Below are positions 47,573-59,160 of a stretch of 64,000 nt of DNA, in pieces. A program made the translations under genes and the position numbers. The first letter of the stretch is position 1, and the number at the start of each line of letters is the position of its first letter. Below the pieces are notes generated by a model. That model searched no databases. It worked only from the letters and a program-made list of their open reading frames with translations, and was not told the origin of the DNA. The DNA lies in the NCBI GenBank assembly GCA_905250025.1, contig CAJNOJ010000032.1:233501-297500 (forward strand), in the 5' to 3' direction. Source of the stretch: Adineta ricciae (taxonomy: Eukaryota > Rotifera > Eurotatoria > Adinetida > Adinetidae).

Positions 47573-50500
47573 TTACTTTTGAGGTACGTACGAGTCGAAA
47601 TCGAGTTTTTGTTTCGATATTCCACTTAGAATGAATTCTTCACTGACAATGGAAATTCCTTTTCGAAATAGATCTTCATATTCATTCTTATGAGCTTGTG
47701 CAACGATACAAATGATATCTTTACTAGGCTTATTCATATTAATCTTTTCGAGTAGCTTTCCTCCGGCAGCTTCGATTATATCTTTGAGATCATCGTAGGG
47801 TGGTGAGGTGTCTTTTGTACAGAAGAATTTGTGATTTTGAAAGATTGGACCTTGTTTAGCGCGACGAACACTTTCGCGTAATTGGAAACCGTAACGTGTT
47901 TCAGCGTTGGTATCTTCGAGGAAATATTTTTCGTATGGAATATACTGATTCTCTTTGACCATTGCTTCGATCCAAGAAGGTGATAGGATTAGTGCACCGC
48001 GGGCAAGACACATGAAGAATTTCTTGGTGCGGCGAATGCGATCAACAACGAGCGCGTCAACATGACAAGATTCATCCATAATTTCGAAGTCAAGTTTACG
48101 TAATGCTTCGAAATGATTTTGATCAAAATTCTACATGATACATTGGAAAAGATGAATTGAGTGTAAAGATCTACTTACCAAATGACTACTGAGGGCGATA
48201 CGAACAGGTCGATCAGCTGTTTTGCTTGATTTATCAGGCGATGCTTGCATTGGTGTAACTTGTTTCGCAGATTTTCGACCACGTTTCGGGGTGACACTTG
48301 TAGTTGTTGTAGAAGGAGGAGGTGGTGGTGGCGAGACAGCAGCAGGAGGAGGGGCTTGCTTTTGTCCACCAGTTGTACGTCGATTTGATCGAGCAACTGT
48401 TGGAGAAACTTCAACGGAAGTCGTTTGTTTACGACGGGTGTTTGCCGTTGGCAAGGTTTGAGGTGTTGCTGCACGGCTAGAAAAGAGAAATATATATACA
48501 TGTCGATGTTGAGGAGCGAGCGAATCGAAGGTGTAAATTGAATTCTAACCTTCTCTTTGAAGCAACAGCTGCAACTGGTGTTGTACTTTTCCGTTTTCGA
48601 CCGGCAGCTTTTGGTGTAGGCTCTTTTGTTTCCGCAGTGGTGTCCATTTGTTCGTAAACATCTGTTTCAGTTTCTTGTTTGCCATTATCAACTGCATCAA
48701 TAGGTTGTTGACGAAGACTAACTCGCTTTTGTGGCGAAGCGGATGCACGACCACGTTTTGATGGACGACCAGGCGACTTTGTTGTTGTTAGCGGTGATGG
48801 TGCTGTTGTTGCAGCAGGAGCAGCAGGTGGTACATTTGCATTTGCTTTTGATCGCTTCTCAATGTCGTCTAAGTCAACATAATCATTGGCGTATGGAAAT
48901 TGCCGGTTTCGGCCACTTGAAGCACGTTCTTTGATTCGAGCTATGGTAACAATGAATAATAAAAATGACATTTTCCATCCATTCGAATAGTTCTTTACCT
49001 GAAACTCGGACATTTGAGCTCGTATCAGCAGATGCAGCTTCTGCGCTAGGAGTAACTGGCTCATCTTTCTTTCTGGATCGTCGTTCTTTAACTTCGGGTG
49101 TTTCAACTGTTTTGCTTGGTGATTCTTCCGGTTCTGTGCTAACTGTTTCTTCTAATGTGGTATTATTTTCTTCCGTTTTGGTCGCCGGCGTTGGGATTGG
49201 ATTGCGACGTCCACTGTGTAAACGTGTACTTATAACACGAGCTCGACCGCCTGCACCGCGTCGACCTCTCGCACGTCGAGCAGTTTTTCGCGGAAAGCCG
49301 CGACCGGAAACAGCTGCTGCTCCTTCGGTCTCCTCCTCATTCTCTTCGTCTCCTGCTTCTTCTTCTTCGTGGTCTTCTTTCTTGATTATTGATGCGGATT
49401 CTGTTTCATCTACAGCTGTAAAATAAGAAATGAAAATTATGGAGTAAATCGAAAGAATATAATTAATTTGCGACAGACAACACTTACGAGCCGAGTCATC
49501 CATTGGTTTTACAGGTTCTGTCGACGATGCTGGAAGTGTTTGATCGCCATCTGATGTCGATTCTTGTTCCTACAAATTACGAATTCGCTCAGAAGTAAAT
49601 GTGTTCCATAGGAAAAATGTTACCATTGTAGTTGATGGAATCTCTGCTTGTTGCACTCTATCTATTTCATCGACAGTCATAGCATCAGCACTGGTCACCG
49701 GTGCAGCAGTTTCAGCTTCCATATCATTCACATTCTCTTGTGCTTTATCATCAACAACCATTGCTGGAGATTCTATACACAATCATCATGTTTAATCACA
49801 ATTTCTGTCAAAATCTTCTTTACCGCTAGTTTCATCGGTATCCATTTGTTTTTCTGATAGCTTTTCTTTTTCGACCGGTGTGTCATCTGTAATATTGTCT
49901 GGTTCAACTACTTGTTCTACTGCTTCGGCTGGTGAATTCTCCATTTTTTCTTCGAGGTTGACTATTGGCTTAGTGGCAGCCGCTAGTGTTTCCATATCGG
50001 TTTCCGAAGTATTTTCGTTTCCTGTTGGCGCATCGGATGGAGGAGGTGTATCTTCCATTTTCGCAGGTGATTTCGATTCATTCGTGAAGTTCTTCTTTGC
50101 CTGTGGTGATGATATGATTTCCAGTTGATCATTGTGATTCAGTTGTTTTGGTTCAATCACTGATGTCGATGTTGAGCCAATGATTTGATTATCGTCATCA
50201 GTATTCATGTTTGCTGACGATGAAAATGGCGTAAACAACGATGATTTACTAGGAGAATTATTAGTGCCATTGTGCTTCGATCCAGTATTGCCCTGACCTG
50301 TAAAATGAAGGTCGCTTAGACCATCGAAGATCCATTCGATCGATATACTCCTAACTTACCATGGGAATCCTCTTTATTTGCACTCCAGACTTTGATTGGT
50401 TGAGCAGGCTCCTGATCGTCGTAGGAATTTGTGATGGTTTGTGTTGGTGCTGAAAGTATACCGTATTTTGTTTTATCATCATTTTTCGTTCAAATCTCTC

Positions 50501-51149
50501 TTACGATTATTATTGACTTCAGGCTCCATTTCATTTTTCAAATTCGCTTGTTCTTGTTCTTGAAAACAGCATACAATATCACCGAATTTCAATTCATCAC
50601 CATTATGCAATGCATAGCAAACATTCGATTGAAGCTGCACCTATAGGTACCAAAATTTCCTTGTCTGCCATTTATTGAAATAATTGTAAATCAATACTCA
50701 CTTTGTTGTGAAATGTTTTATTACTACTACCAAGATCAGTAATAAAATACTGTCCATTACTTATTGTTATTTTCGCATGTTGTTTCGAAAGTGACTAAAA
50801 GTATATGTTTATGATCAACTCAAGTGAGAGAGAAAATTGTCTTACCGGTGCAGAAATGATCAAATCAGATGGATTTCCGCGACCAATAGTTGTCTCTTCT
50901 GAAAACGAGAAAAAAAACAGAATGATTCTACATATCAGAGATTTTCTTGGATAATACATACTGTTTATATCAAACGTCCGAGGATCGATGCCACTTAGCA
51001 CTTTTAGTGAAGCATTCTAAATATGTTTCGAAGTGATTGAATTTTCAAACAGAGGCAAACGTCAAATTACATACAGGAACAGTTGTAGATGAATTCTCCG
51101 TCAGACTTTCATCGGCTGATATAATTTCTGTACTATCAAGGTCTGTCAT
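47573..51149 (-). CDS. FHA plus tandem BRCT protein, MDC1-like DNA-damage mediator
   Basis: About 13 exons. The first (51075-51149) starts MTDLDSTEIISADESLTENS. The next exons give an FHA domain with TIGRGNPSDLIIS, SLSKQHAKI-type spacing, FITDLGSSNKTFHN and LHNGDELKFGDIV. A long disordered region follows, first acidic, then Lys/Arg/Pro-rich with AT-hook-like RGR and GRP motifs. The last exons encode tandem BRCT repeats: LVVDRIRRTKKFFMCLARGA, LSPSWIEAMVKENQYIPYE, YGFQLRESVRRAKQG, and the C-terminal FILSGISKQKLDFDSYVPQK. FHA at the N-terminus with BRCT pair at the C-terminus is the MDC1 arrangement, in which the BRCT pair binds gamma-H2AX at double-strand breaks. PTIP-type BRCT proteins are the main alternative, but they lack FHA. 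Middle exon limits are approximate. Confidence 0.82.
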
Positions 51150-51955
51150 TTCGATTCGATCTAAAAATGAAATAATAATTATTCTACAGTTGACGAAACA
51201 AAATCGGCGACTTGAAATTGAAAGGATAGCGAGAGGAAAAGGACACAAACAAAGACATTTAGCGTCTTTCTTCGTACATTGCATCCTGCCAACTGTATGA
51301 TTAGTTTTCTTCGATGAGAGAATTTATGTGAATCGTTCCGATTTTCCTGGAATTTCATTAGATTGTGAGTTATTAATGTGCGGATATACGCAAATGAAAG
51401 TTTATTTCTTTGTCAACGGCGATAAAAGCGACATCTTTTTATTGCCAACATAGATCATCCATCTGCACTTTACATTCGATGGATGAGAAAGTTTTCGTCG
51501 ATATCAATCATACGATTACAGTGAGAAAATCTATGCGTGTGCATAGTTATAGTACCGCTTGTTTCAACAACTAAACTTTGATTTCTAAATACGTGATTGA
51601 AGTGTTCTCAACAAGATATTTCAATTCTTATTGAATTTGCCATATTTGTCCATCTTTAACTGAGATTGTTGATCTTTTAGTCAGCTTGTACCGTGCAGAA
51701 GTTTTATCGTTATGTATTAATTCTAAACGATTTTCACTAGTTGAATGTGTTTTTGATCTATTTTCATTCGTTTTTCAAGAATGTAAGATAGTATCTTCTG
51801 AAAGTATTTGTAGAGTTTGCTCATCTTATCAAAATTTATTGACAAACATCTTTTTGTGTTGGAAAAATAGTACAAGGTTAAAGGGTTGAACACATAGGTT
51901 AAATATGAAACTACAAAGAAAAATTTGACGTAAGCGAATGATTTGTCTTTTTTGG
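51150..51955. other. Intergenic, no gene seen
   Basis: Upstream of the MDC1-like gene. A 3' acceptor (TTTTTAG, about 51161) lies 11 nt before its ATG. No gene seen in the remainder. Confidence 0.45.
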
Positions 51956-52372
51956 TCAATCAGTTGATAACAGAATAGGATCATCATCATCATCGCTGAG
52001 GTCTTCTCCAAACGCCTTTGGGCTTGATTTCGTTGCTCTCAGCTTTTTATTTGTCAATGGTGTATAATCAATCGGGCTTGCATCATCCAAACGTCTCAAA
52101 TCGAGATTGACAAATTGACTTATCCATGAAGAAGCGGCGACACCGTTTGGCTTTTGCTCTATTAATAAAATTTCCTTGATAATATATGCATCTCCATCCT
52201 TTTCCCCCAACGTGTCGATAACAGATCCAAAAAGTAATCTAAAACGAAAGAGAAAATGACATATATACTACTTAACGGAATGTCATTTTGTGTACCTTTC
52301 AACAGCATTACCAGCTTCTATAGATAATGCGTGGGTTGCAGGAGTGTTAAAACATATATTTACATGGCCAGT
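51956..52372 (-). pseudogene. Unrecognised gene, 5' part interrupted by a GC-rich element
   Basis: Two exons are visible on the minus strand. The upstream one (about 52297-52372) reads VNICFNTPATHALSIEAGNA-VER; the downstream one (51956-52239) reads LLFGSVIDTLGEKDGDAYII, then a mixed region and the acidic end DLSDDDDDPILLSTD. A canonical intron separates them. Immediately 5' of the first exon lies a 290-bp GC-rich element. On its other side a short frame starts MASIKRITTNIFDCLTSDYP, which might be the original N-terminus. No family recognised. It may be a functional gene with the element in its 5' region, or a disrupted one. Confidence 0.4.
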
Positions 52373-52660
52373 TCCAGGTCGATCATTCCGGCGACTGGAT
52401 CCATTGAAATCTGAGTCGGTTCCGGTACAGCTCTTCTCGATTCCGGCACAGTTTTCGACGATTCCAGCAGGTTCCTTGCCGCCGGATTCCAGTCGGAATT
52501 GCACAGGAAATATCCGATTAGTTCCTGACCGTTTCCAGCCCGAAGTTTACAGGGAACGGCCGGGAAATGACTGGAACCTACGTTTGAACTTTCTGCGGCA
52601 AGGAAATGGTCGGAAAACGAACCTAACCAGCCGGAACAAACCGTGTCACAATAACATGGG
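52373..52660 (-). mobile_element. Short GC-rich CCCAGGT element, copy 1
   Basis: This block is GC-rich against AT-rich flanks and is nearly the reverse complement of 57574-57882 over its whole length. Its ends are degenerate forms of the terminal CCCAGGT (TTCCAGGTC on the left, ATGGG on the right). The inside is full of CCGGAA/TTCCGG motifs. No convincing target duplication was seen. Non-coding; frames through it are by-products of its base composition. Confidence 0.8.
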
Positions 52661-53467
52661 TAGTCGGAAGTCAGGCAATCGAAAATGTTTGTTGTTATTC
52701 TTTTAATACTCGCCATATTCGTCTGAAGCTGATCGTTTCATCGAAGACATAAACTAACGAATGAATAAGGAAACGCGTGCACAACTGAAATGAAAATTTA
52801 AGACGATGAGATAAACTGAAATTTGTTCTGAGTGTGTTATACATTCTAGACTCATTTGATTTAGTTTCACATGGTGCCGAATGAAAATGACAGTAATGAT
52901 GACGGATTCCATCAACATAACAAAAGAATCAAATTCAGATAAAAGTATGACAATACGCTTCTTTCGGTATCTTCTTATTTCTTGTGAACTGGTTATCGTT
53001 GGTTGACCGCTTCAGATTCCACACAATTAGATATGTACTGAAGATTATAAGGAGCGGTAGTTATCGACGCTCGATCTTTTTTAGTTCGATCAAACAGTTA
53101 TGAACACAGATATGAAAACAAGATGCGTTTAATGGTTTCTGAGCATAGAATGAGCGCTTCCCTATATTTTACAAGCCAAAATCGTATCTCCTTCATTCCT
53201 TACTATCTCTCAATGACAGTTGTGCCTTGTGTGTAGCACAGACCATGTTCATTACAGATTATTACAATAGCTTAATCCATCTCCGAACCGTCTATCCACT
53301 TGACTTGAGAATCACATTCTGACGTAGAGTTATGAAAAAAAAGTAATAGATTCATCAAAGTATTTATTTGAGAAGCATCGTGTTTTGTTGATTTATCTTT
53401 ATTACATTTCAATTACAAAGCTTAATCAAGTATATATTTATTTTATGATGGTAGTTCACCATGAATA
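52661..53467. other. Intergenic, no gene seen
   Basis: AT-rich sequence between the first GC-rich element and the start of duplicated unit A. No gene seen. Confidence 0.45.
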
Positions 53468-53834
53468 GTCTGAATTTATATGTAGTTTGTTGTTATGTAT
53501 ATGATAGCGATTCAGGTAACATGATATTCATTGAATCACGTGTCTTGTGTAATGCAATATTGAAATCAATTGGTAGAATTTGCACCATTGTAAGAAATCA
53601 TGTATGTAAAAAAGAAGATGATTCCAATCCTCAATGAAATGGGCGAAGAGTAGAGTACTAATACCGTTAAGAATTTCATTGACGAATATCAGAATTTTCT
53701 GTTAAAATCGATCTTAGTGAAACATGAAATATAAATTCATCCCTTGAGCATTCATTTTCTGAAAATAATGTAAATAGAAACGATTATCTCACAATTTAGA
53801 TCAATTAAAAATCTCAAATCGATTTTCCTACGTA

Positions 53835-55095
53835 CAACGCGCGCCATGCGAAACAATTCTCTGATCATGACTGGTTATCTTCAGATACAGTCAAATGATT
53901 TCTTCATGCATCATGTTGATACAGGAAAACCATCTCATATCAGGCTGTCAGCTGTGTACACATAGAGCACATTAAAAGATTTCTCAGTCTTTTCCTAGAC
54001 TCTTGACTGAACTATTAAACGAGTTAATTTACTTGCATATCGTTGTGGAAAATGAAAAGAACATCACCGAAAGTTCGCATACTTTTGTCTTTTAATGTTC
54101 TTAGATATGATGAACAAGGTCAGCATCTTATCGGAGGCGATAACCATACAAAATATTTCAAACTACTGACACCGCGTAGTTGATATCTATTCGTACATTG
54201 CCAAAGCTGCTGTTGTGAGATAAAGTCAGATAGACAATTACCATAAGACGTAAGAGGCAGTGAAAGGCATTTTTGTAAAACTTAGTCTTAAGAGAAAAAT
54301 ACTCTTGAAACTTAACTGGAAGAATCGACGGTTAGATTGTATGTTCATGCACGTATGTATATATCATTCAGAAAATGCAGCATCGCCGTTCTATTTATTG
54401 AAAGAATTACAATAGTTCGTTTTTCTATCCGATCCGCACTTTCTTCTTAGTTGCATACGGTACAGAATTGATACAGTTATTTGATAATAAACTCCCTGGT
54501 GCAACTGTTCTCAATACTTCACAATATAATTGAATTAACTGACGACGAGATGTTTTATATCTCGATGTGATTGAAACTGTTGGCAAAAAAAGGATCGCAA
54601 CGTCGTTCTAAGCTTCATTCGAGCTCGATGTACACATTTACAGGCACTCCCGATTCTCATTTGGAAATATTATCAATCAACCTTACCCTTCTCGTCTATT
54701 TTCTCTCTTCGCTATCTTCCACTTGAAAATTACTACGTTAATATTCGACCTACACTCGTGATCGCCAACCAATTACTCAACCCTTATCGAGTTTGATCAC
54801 TATCCACACCTTTCTCTCAATCAGAGAAGCAAACTCGTACTGATTTTCTTCCCTACGATTCTTGCTGTTTCGCGAATGTCTCCTATTCAAATATCTTTCT
54901 ATGAAGCTGGTGATACAGAATGCTACCCTCACCACAGCGAAGTCATAAATTTTCACAAACGCTCAATCCTACCTATAAACCGCCACACCCATTCACAGTA
55001 CAAAACTCCAAAGACGACTATCACATTCATCTGAGCCTTTATCCGATAAAAGCGAGCAGTTATCTACAGCAACGGCCTTTCATTCTCAGGACTCA
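53835..55095. other. Block present only in unit A, no gene seen
   Basis: About 1.26 kb that has no counterpart in unit B, where the flanking sequences are almost adjacent around the N at 60306. No coding features; the 69-codon frame at 54920 is unsupported. Either an insertion in A, a deletion in B, or sequence lost at an assembly join. Confidence 0.6.
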
Positions 55096-55189
55096 GTTCA
55101 GTCTATTCTCTTTTCCAATGAGAAAATAGTGCGTTTCTTTCTCTATTTACAAATAATTTATTTTTAAAAATAAAATAACAACAGAAAAG

Positions 55190-55884
55190 TCAAACGAAAT
55201 TCGCGGGCATATTTGAATACGAAGAGATCATCGGCAATTCGCTATTCCATAGTTCAATTGAATCGACCATTTCACGTACACGGTCAAGATGAATGGCACC
55301 AAATATGTCTTCGGGATTTTTATCGTTGTAGTAGATTTGATTTATGATTGCCAATTGTAATTGACTCTCTAAAGAGACAAAGAGAGTCATCGAATCGATC
55401 AGCAATAGCTTTCGAGATCTTACTTCGAGCCCAGCGAGGAACTTTCTTCGATTCACGGTGAGATAGAGCCACGTCTGTATCATCAAGTTCGTCGGCATGA
55501 AATACAGTCATGTCATAATTACTGATCAGATCCATCATTTGATTTTTTTCACAAATAACTTCACGAATAAGATTTGATCTATAAAACGAACGAAACAATT
55601 TTCAAATTTAGTTCAATTATGATCACAATTTACCCTTTAATTCGTTGAAATTTACGAGACGATTGTTGTTTTTGGATAGGACGACGAATAGGTGTTTGGC
55701 ATTTGGTGACAGCACATGATTTTTTGCACAATTGACGACGGAGAAGAGTTTTGAGAGATTTAGATGGATGCTTATGAAACGCAAGCATAGATGAATCAGC
55801 AGGGCGGATGCACTAAATGTAAAATACATGATATCCTGAGTGGGTATGATCGAAATAATCACTTACTGGATTACAAAAAGCCAT
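55190..55884 (-). CDS. Mini-INCENP (IN-box protein), copy A
   Basis: Four exons (55867-55884, 55634-55812, 55424-55578, 55190-55368) with introns of about 50 nt give 176 residues, starting MAFCNP. The N-terminal half is very basic (KSLKTLLRRQLCKK, then IRRPIQKQQSSRKFQRIKG). The C-terminal half contains KKVPRWARKSQLQLAIINQI and YYNDKNPEDIFGAIHLD, a good match to the INCENP IN-box (PxWA...L..AI..Q...P...FG). That is the segment which binds and activates Aurora B kinase in the chromosomal passenger complex. The N-terminal survivin/borealin-binding helix and the long coiled coil of standard INCENP (over 600 residues) are missing. All splice sites are canonical and the frame is intact. Confidence 0.78.
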
Positions 55885-57319
55885 TGATAATGTGAAGGTG
55901 TATATTGAAAAATTGTGATCGAGGAAATATGTGATTCAACTCGTTCAGTGTTGTCTTTATACAAAGAAAATCTTATTTAGATAAAATGGCTCAAATTGTC
56001 CCGACTGTGCATGCTATCAAAGAAATGTTCTGATAAGTAAGATCAATCAATTAACTTTTCAAGCTAATCAAACGGGCAATGTCTGAACTAATCAATCACA
56101 TTCGTTCTGTTTCTTCGCGACAAAGAATGGAAAACGAAATAGATGATAAAGATACGAACAAATATGTGATAGCTATTGAGTATTGGTTAGGAATCGATCA
56201 TGTCAAAGACTTTCGTTCAACCATAGCTATGAAGTTTTCAATGGTCGACTAATAATGAATAAATCACAATCACAACGATGTGCGTTTATGCTGAAAGATA
56301 CAGAAAACACTGATTTTGTATGGTGTATCGAGACGAGAAGGTGGATTACGATCAATGAGTGTTTTGTCATCTTCATCGCTGAATATTGTTTGAGAGCCGT
56401 AGACAGTAAACAACGAGAAGGTCAATGTTTAGTTTTTATTTTCATATTCACATGATTCGTACATATGCTTAACTTTGTCCTTGTACTAGGGATTGAGAAA
56501 AGAACGAAAGAAATATATACTCCAGTAATGATATTTATAAACGATGGACGAATAAGTTCCTTAGAGAAATCAGCTTGTATTTTTATCAAAGAATAACCTT
56601 CACCTTTGTTCTGTTAGTTTCTATTGAAAGCGAGAGAAATTTATGATCAGTAGCAAATGCTTCATACAAAAGAAGGTAATAAATTCGAAGAAATTTTCCT
56701 TTCGAATGAATATCTTTGCTATTATTGGCCAATAATATGTACTTTTTCCGAGTACATCACATGCAATACTCATGAGAATAGGATTTGATCAAGGTAAAAA
56801 AAGGTGATTTCACTTGATGGCTGCATGCCAATCAAATATATCGTTGTGTTCATTAATTTTGTTTGAAGAAGAGATCGATTGAAACGCTTTATAGCTAAAA
56901 GAAACTCTTGTCGAAAATCATTCAGCAATACATTGACGGAATTCTAGTTTTTTTCCGTACATAATATTGATAATCTTATAAACGATACTGAACATTCTTA
57001 TTTTTCTAGGTTAATCAACAAAAGAAGCTCACATGAATGTGTTTCTTTTTATTCACTTAGAGAGATCTGTTTAGTACAAATTTTAATGAATAAATTTATT
57101 GATATCTGACAAATGTGAAACCGAAAGTAAAAGCTTTTTGAGATGAGCATCGATGGCAATCTTCAGGAAAAACGTCAACACAGCAAATGACAAGAATATC
57201 TGCGACGTCAATGTCCTAAAAGCCACTTGTAATAAAATCATTCTGTTCCAAAAATTGATGATAACAGTGATTCATTGTTTAGCAAAATATCATTCTAAAT
57301 TAGCGGAAAAATTACATCA

Positions 57320-58440
57320 TGATTTATATGAATATAAACTTACTTCACTGTCGTCCGATGAAATTATATCACGATGAATGGAATTAGCATCCGGTGCAGC
57401 TATAAATGGAGAATATAAAAGAATGATTGTCATACATGCGTTTTACTTACCATCGTTGATCCATTTTTGAATGAAAAAATTTTTATCTGAATAGTTTTCG
57501 TTCCACCCAATTGCTCCCGTACATGATAAAGATGAACCCAAAGAAGATTTATCATCTTTATCAATATCATCATCCCAGGTTATTATGGCACGGTCGGTTC
57601 CGGCCGGTTAGGTTCGTTTTCCGACCATTTCCTTGCCACCGGATTCCGGCCGGAAGTTCAAACGTAGGTTCCAGTCATTTCCCGGCCGTTCCCTGCAAAC
57701 TTCGAGCTGGAAACGGTCAGGAGCTGATCGGATATTTCCTGTGCAATTCCGGCCGGAATCCGGCGGCAAGGAACCTGCCGGCACTTGCTGGAATCGGCGA
57801 AAACTGTGCCGGAATCGAGAAGAGCTGTACCGGAACTGACTCAGATTTCAACGGATCCAGTCACCGGAATGATCGACCTGGGATCATCATTATTGTTAGA
57901 AACTGGCACGGGGGGTAATTGATTGAGGATTTTTGTATATTCGTTTCTTTCTTCGATTTCTATTTGAAGCAGGATTGTATGAATATATCGTAATTCTTCA
58001 ACTGGGAAGTATTCAAACGAAGTTTTGTAGTCGCTGCAATCATCATCATATGTCGGTATCAATATCAAATATGTTCCAAAAGTAGATATTTGATGCTTGT
58101 GGCTTCTTTGTTGCGGCGCGTATTGTTCTTCTGTCACCTAATGGTTTCTTGTCATGCACTGATAGAAGACGCTTAATTATGTACTGACGTGGCAGATGCT
58201 TCATGAAATCATTTCCATCGTCAGTTACGTCCATGCCTCCGAATCGGGCCATCACTAGCACTTGTACTAGCGGGTGTGTTTTCCAAATAAGACAGGGTCT
58301 TGGTTTCGCTCTGTCGTTCGATGCTTTTGACGATGCTGATGATGATTTCGAGGATCTAGAGCCGTCTTTGACACCAAATAATTTTGCAACACTTATATGC
58401 CTTGGATGGATTCCTCCAATAGCTGGACATATTATTTTCG
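57320..58440 (-). pseudogene. Unrecognised duplicated gene, copy A, disrupted by an element
   Basis: Minus-strand coding blocks recur in unit B. Block one: LVQVLVMARFGGMDVTDDGN then FMKHLPRQYIIKRLLSVHDK. Block two: FGTYLILIPTYDDDCSDYKT then FEYFPVEELRYIHTILLQIE. Block three: GWNENYSDKNFFIQKWINDG. The GC-rich element at 57574-57882 sits between blocks two and three with an 8-bp direct repeat, which inserts about 317 bp. The junction between blocks one and two also needs a frame change that I could not explain by a normal intron. The 5' side runs into another element at 58452. Function unknown. Confidence 0.5.
57574..57882 (+). mobile_element. Short GC-rich CCCAGGT element, copy 2, with 8-bp target duplication
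   Basis: A 309-bp element beginning CCCAGGTTATTATGG and ending GATCGACCTGGG, so the outer 7 bp are perfect inverted repeats. It is flanked on both sides by ATCATCAT (57566-57573 and 57883-57890). The inside is GC-rich with many CCGGAA motifs and has no transposase. The paralogous site in unit B (near 62810-62820) lacks it. An 8-bp duplication is expected of hAT- or P-type transposases, so this looks like a non-autonomous MITE; the repeat is low-complexity, which weakens the duplication call. Confidence 0.82.
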
Positions 58441-58451
58441 AACCTGAAATA

Positions 58452-58793
58452 CCCAGGTCGAACAATCCCATACTCGGACCCCATCGGATCCAATACAGAA
58501 TTTTATCGGATCCTACAGGAATTCGACGGATCCGATGAAATCCTGGTGACGGAATCGCATTGGATTCCGACAGTCTCGGATCCGATCGGATCCGAAACAT
58601 GGATTTCCTGGATTTTCTAAGGGTCATGATAGAACATAGCTAGAAAGATCGCTCATAAAATTTGCAACAACCGATGGGATTTTTCTAGTCGGATTCCAAT
58701 GCAATTCCGTTTCCAGGAATCCGATCGGATTTTGTCAGATGGTCGGATCCGGTAAGATCCGATCGGATCCAGCATCGGATTTGTTGACCTGGG
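58452..58793. mobile_element. Element with CGGATCC-rich interior and CCCAGGTC ends
   Basis: A 342-bp segment starting CCCAGGTCGAACAA and ending TTGTTGACCTGGG, inverted ends of about 13 bp with one indel. The inside is a dense array of degenerate ATCGGATCC/GGATCCGAT motifs in both orientations. The ends resemble those of the CCCAGGT elements at 52373 and 57574 although the interior is different. Flanks give only TA on both sides, with no clear longer duplication. Non-coding. Confidence 0.72.
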
Positions 58794-59096
58794 TACACGT
58801 AACTGCGCCGCAATCGTTCAAAAATAGGCACCATGAGAAGTATTATATAAAAACTCTCACGTAGATCTCACTCTAGTCGGCTTCAAATTGAAGCCACTTT
58901 TATACAAATTCTCTTCTTTTTTAATCCTGTTCTATTTATTCATATCAAACTACTTTCAATTGATTTGTCCAAACATGTCAGCAAAACGAACACTGTCCCG
59001 AAACATTTATCCATCGACTCGCTTCCGACTATTCAAAATCAAAAAAGAATTTACTTCCACTTATTTTATCTCTTCTAAGCAACTCAAGTAAGCGCC

Positions 59097-59160
59097 TAGT
59101 CGTTCGTCGGCCTCCCTCCGGTCGGCCACTCACGGCTAGCCGTTCCCATGTGTACATATT
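59097..59160 (+). repeat. GC-rich direct repeat, first copy
   Basis: Contains CGGTCGGCCACTCACGGCTAG and recurs with few changes at 59403-59460 in the same orientation. It is more GC-rich than its surroundings. Origin unknown. Confidence 0.7.

Larger units (their letters stand above)
53468..58285. repeat. Diverged direct duplication, unit A
   Basis: Matches 59930-63205 in the same orientation and order. Paired landmarks include ATGTAAAAAAGAAGATGATT (about 53605 and 60066), the mini-INCENP genes, and the FPVEELRY-encoding exon (about 58000 and 62920). Identity is high in exons and lower between them. Unit A contains two blocks that unit B lacks: about 53835-55095 and the GC-rich element at 57574-57882. 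Confidence 0.88.

Noticed and set aside
48222-49426. Long plus-strand frames opposite the MDC1-like gene
   Set aside because: They are the antisense shadow of the Ser/Thr/Ala-rich disordered exons on the minus strand.
52290-52706. 138-codon plus-strand frame, and a 135-codon frame at 57511-57918, with similar protein sequence
   Set aside because: Both arise from the GC-rich non-coding element; the similarity reflects the repeat, not a protein family.
54920-55129. 69-codon plus-strand frame with Pro/His-rich start
   Set aside because: Lies in a block found in only one duplicate, with no domain or splice support; probably chance.
58046-58627. 193-codon minus-strand frame starting in the CGGATCC array
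   Set aside because: The first part is translation of the element; only the later part matches the duplicated gene.
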